Origin: Amnibacterium sp. CER49
GTDB taxonomy: Bacteria; Actinomycetota; Actinomycetes; Actinomycetales; Microbacteriaceae
Assembly (NCBI RefSeq): GCF_029846255.1
Contig: NZ_JARVWQ010000001.1
Span: 620,001-684,000 of the forward strand
DNA length: 64,000 bases
Reading direction: 5' to 3'
Shown piece by piece: positions 62,915 to 64,000 of the stretch. A model generated the notes under the pieces. That model was not told where the DNA came from. It did no database searches and saw only the letters and a program-made list of their open reading frames with translations. Positions within the stretch are counted from its first letter, which is position 1; every line of letters begins with the position of its first letter. Made by a program: the position numbers and the translations under genes.

Positions 62915-63355
62915 ATGGCCCGGTCACGACGCGTGTCCACCCCGCCGTCGGCCCGTGGCGGCTACCGCAACCGGCACGGCCGGGGCCTGCGCTCGTCGGT
63001 GACGGGTCCGCACCTGCCGGTGCTGCGCACCCGCGCGGAGACCTTCGAAGGCATCGTGGCCGAGACGGCGGACTACCTGCGCGGGCAGTTCCCCGAGGAG
63101 CTCGCCGACGTCTCGTTCGAGATCGCCGGCATCCCCCGCTCGGTCACCTCCAGCGGGCTCGACCGCTGGTGGGTCGACGCCGGAGCCCGCCGGGTCGTGC
63201 TCTACCGACTGCCGATCGAGCGGCTGCAGCACCTGCACGCCGACGACGAGGCGCACCAGCGCATGCACGTCGAGGGCTACGTGTTCAAGGCCGTCGCCGA
63301 GCTGCTCGGCAAGGACCCCTGGGACCTCGCGCCCGACCGGTACCACCACTTCTAG
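62915..63355 (+). CDS. Metallopeptidase-family-like protein without HExxH
   Basis: This 146-residue protein has a basic N-terminus (RNRHGRGLRSSVTGPHLP) and a compact domain with ETADYLRGQFPEEL, VVLYRLPIERLQ and YVFKAVAELLGKDPWDLAP. It matches a short actinobacterial family labelled metallopeptidase (zincin-like) that sits next to DUF3499. The zinc motif HExxH is absent; the nearest word is HQRMH. Catalysis is therefore doubtful. The start is ATG 62915, with TACCAT upstream. Confidence 0.7.
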   Translation: MARSRRVSTPPSARGGYRNRHGRGLRSSVTGPHLPVLRTRAETFEGIVAETADYLRGQFPEELADVSFEIAGIPRSVTSSGLDRWWVDAGARRVVLYRLPIERLQHLHADDEAHQRMHVEGYVFKAVAELLGKDPWDLAPDRYHHF

Positions 63356-63413
63356 CACCCGAGGCATGCGGCGGCCGGCATGCGCGCCGCTCCCCCGGCG
63401 CTCGCCGCCCGGT

Positions 63414-63493
63414 CGCGGATCCGGAGTTCCTCGCCGACACGCCGCGCGCAGCCGCGTCACCGCGGCGTGTCGCAGCAGAACTCCGGATCCGCG
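63414..63493. repeat. Two-tier palindrome
   Basis: Outer arms 63414-63428 and 63479-63493 pair perfectly over 15 bp. Inner arms 63435-63446 and 63461-63472 pair perfectly over 12 bp. The tiers are separated by 6 bases on each side, giving a symmetric bulge. It lies between convergent genes. Confidence 0.75.
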
Positions 63494-63520
63494 GGAGGAA
63501 TCCGGACCCGCGAACCTCGC

Positions 63521-64000
63521 TCAGTGGGTGACGCGGACCGGGTGGGCGGCCTGGTCGGCGGGCGCGACCGGGTAGGTCGCGAGGCCCTCGCCGCCGCTGT
63601 ACGCGATCGCGGCGGTCAGTCCCGTGGCGCGAGTGAGCGTGAGCATGCCGGCGGCGACATCCGTCGCGGCGGTGCCGTGCGCCGGCACCGAGACGGTGGT
63701 GGCGCTGCCGCCCGCGGCCGCCACCTGCACCTGCAGCGCGGCGGCGGTCGGGTTCGCGAGCACGAGCTTCGGCGACGGCCCCCGGGCGACGGCGACCGCG
63801 GCCGAGGCACCGAGCGGCCGCGCCGCCGCGATCCAGGCGAAGTCGATGCCCCGCGCCGTCGAGGTGGTGGTGCCCGAACCGCCGGTGCCGATGCTGCCCG
63901 CGGTCTCGGTGCTGCCCGTCGCGGTGGTGTCGGTGGTCGACCCGCCCGCGTTCTGCACGACCGAGATGCGGGCGCCGGCCACGACCGGCACCGAGCTCGT
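63521..64000 (-). CDS. DUF5719 family exported protein, C-terminal part
   Basis: The last 159 codons are in the window; the start is to the right. Visible features are a Thr/Ser/Gly-rich linker (GSTETAGSIGTGGSGTTTST) and then beta-rich repeats with PKLVLANPTAAALQVQVA and SVPAHGTAATDVAAG. This is like the DUF5719 domain found in this genomic position near DUF3499 and metallopeptidase genes. No catalytic motif is seen. Confidence 0.6.
   Translation of the reverse strand, partial: TSSVPVVAGARISVVQNAGGSTTDTTATGSTETAGSIGTGGSGTTTSTARGIDFAWIAAARPLGASAAVAVARGPSPKLVLANPTAAALQVQVAAAGGSATTVSVPAHGTAATDVAAGMLTLTRATGLTAAIAYSGGEGLATYPVAPADQAAHPVRVTH

Overview
The window is high-GC DNA from an actinobacterium, most likely a member of the Micrococcales close to Microbacteriaceae. 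This rests on gene content and order read from the sequence: whiB1 next to pdtaS, then Rv3235-like / secA / hpf / comF / lpqB-mtrB-mtrA, then ahcY, DUF3499 and a short metallopeptidase-like protein. That is the same broad backbone order known from mycobacteria. No database search was run. Many genes look leaderless: a TANNNT -10 box lies only 5-8 nt before the start codon.

Region 1 (1-6040): the end of a GAF protein, a RibD/DHFR-fold reductase, a membrane acyltransferase, a phospholipase D family protein, a Ser/Thr kinase fused to a GAF domain, and an alpha/beta hydrolase without a visible catalytic His. A degenerate tRNA-Lys copy with its own terminator hairpin follows, then a Tat-exported beta-propeller protein (6073-7143).

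Region 2 (7318-25721): a genomic island integrated into the tRNA-Lys(CTT) gene. A 38-bp direct repeat of the tRNA 3' end marks both ends, and a tyrosine recombinase sits just inside the left end. The intact tRNA is at the right end, and its old terminator hairpin is stranded at the left end, about 18 kb away. The cargo is a co-directional metabolic cluster: VOC protein, divergent class II aldolase, fused E1 alpha-beta TPP dehydrogenase, free-standing lipoyl domain, ribose-type ABC importer, two FGGY kinases and a GlpD-like flavoprotein. A SorC-type regulator, an SDR and a lipoate-protein ligase-like protein follow. No E2 or E3 is present, so the E1 / lipoyl-carrier / ligase set is an unusual self-contained lipoyl module attached to a polyol pathway. 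The distal 1.3 kb carries no intact gene. It holds a pyrimidine-rich tract, two very long hairpins and the ruins of a DUF1801-like gene.

Region 3 (25.8-49.1 kb): housekeeping backbone. It has bacterioferritin comigratory peroxiredoxin, WhiB1, PdtaS, an aminotransferase IV, a small pilus/septum-type pair (SAF domain protein and ParA-like ATPase), SecA, long HPF, ComF, LpqB-MtrB-MtrA, a MoxR/DUF58/DUF4129/DUF4350 operon and two secreted proteins of unknown function.

Region 4 (49.1-57.1 kb): a carbohydrate locus. The leftward nagA-deoR-ROK kinase operon faces a rightward DUF4091 gene and a CUT1 ABC importer (binding lipoprotein and two permeases, no ATPase). It probably serves uptake and breakdown of an amino-sugar-containing glycan.

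Region 5 (57.1-64.0 kb): double GNAT acetyltransferase, SpoIIM-like and RDD membrane proteins, an APH-type phosphotransferase, AhcY, DUF3499, a metallopeptidase-like protein and the end of a DUF5719 protein. Large palindromic intergenic repeats occur at 32145-32231, 60829-60903, 62469-62556 and 63414-63493. The first and third are copies of one family.
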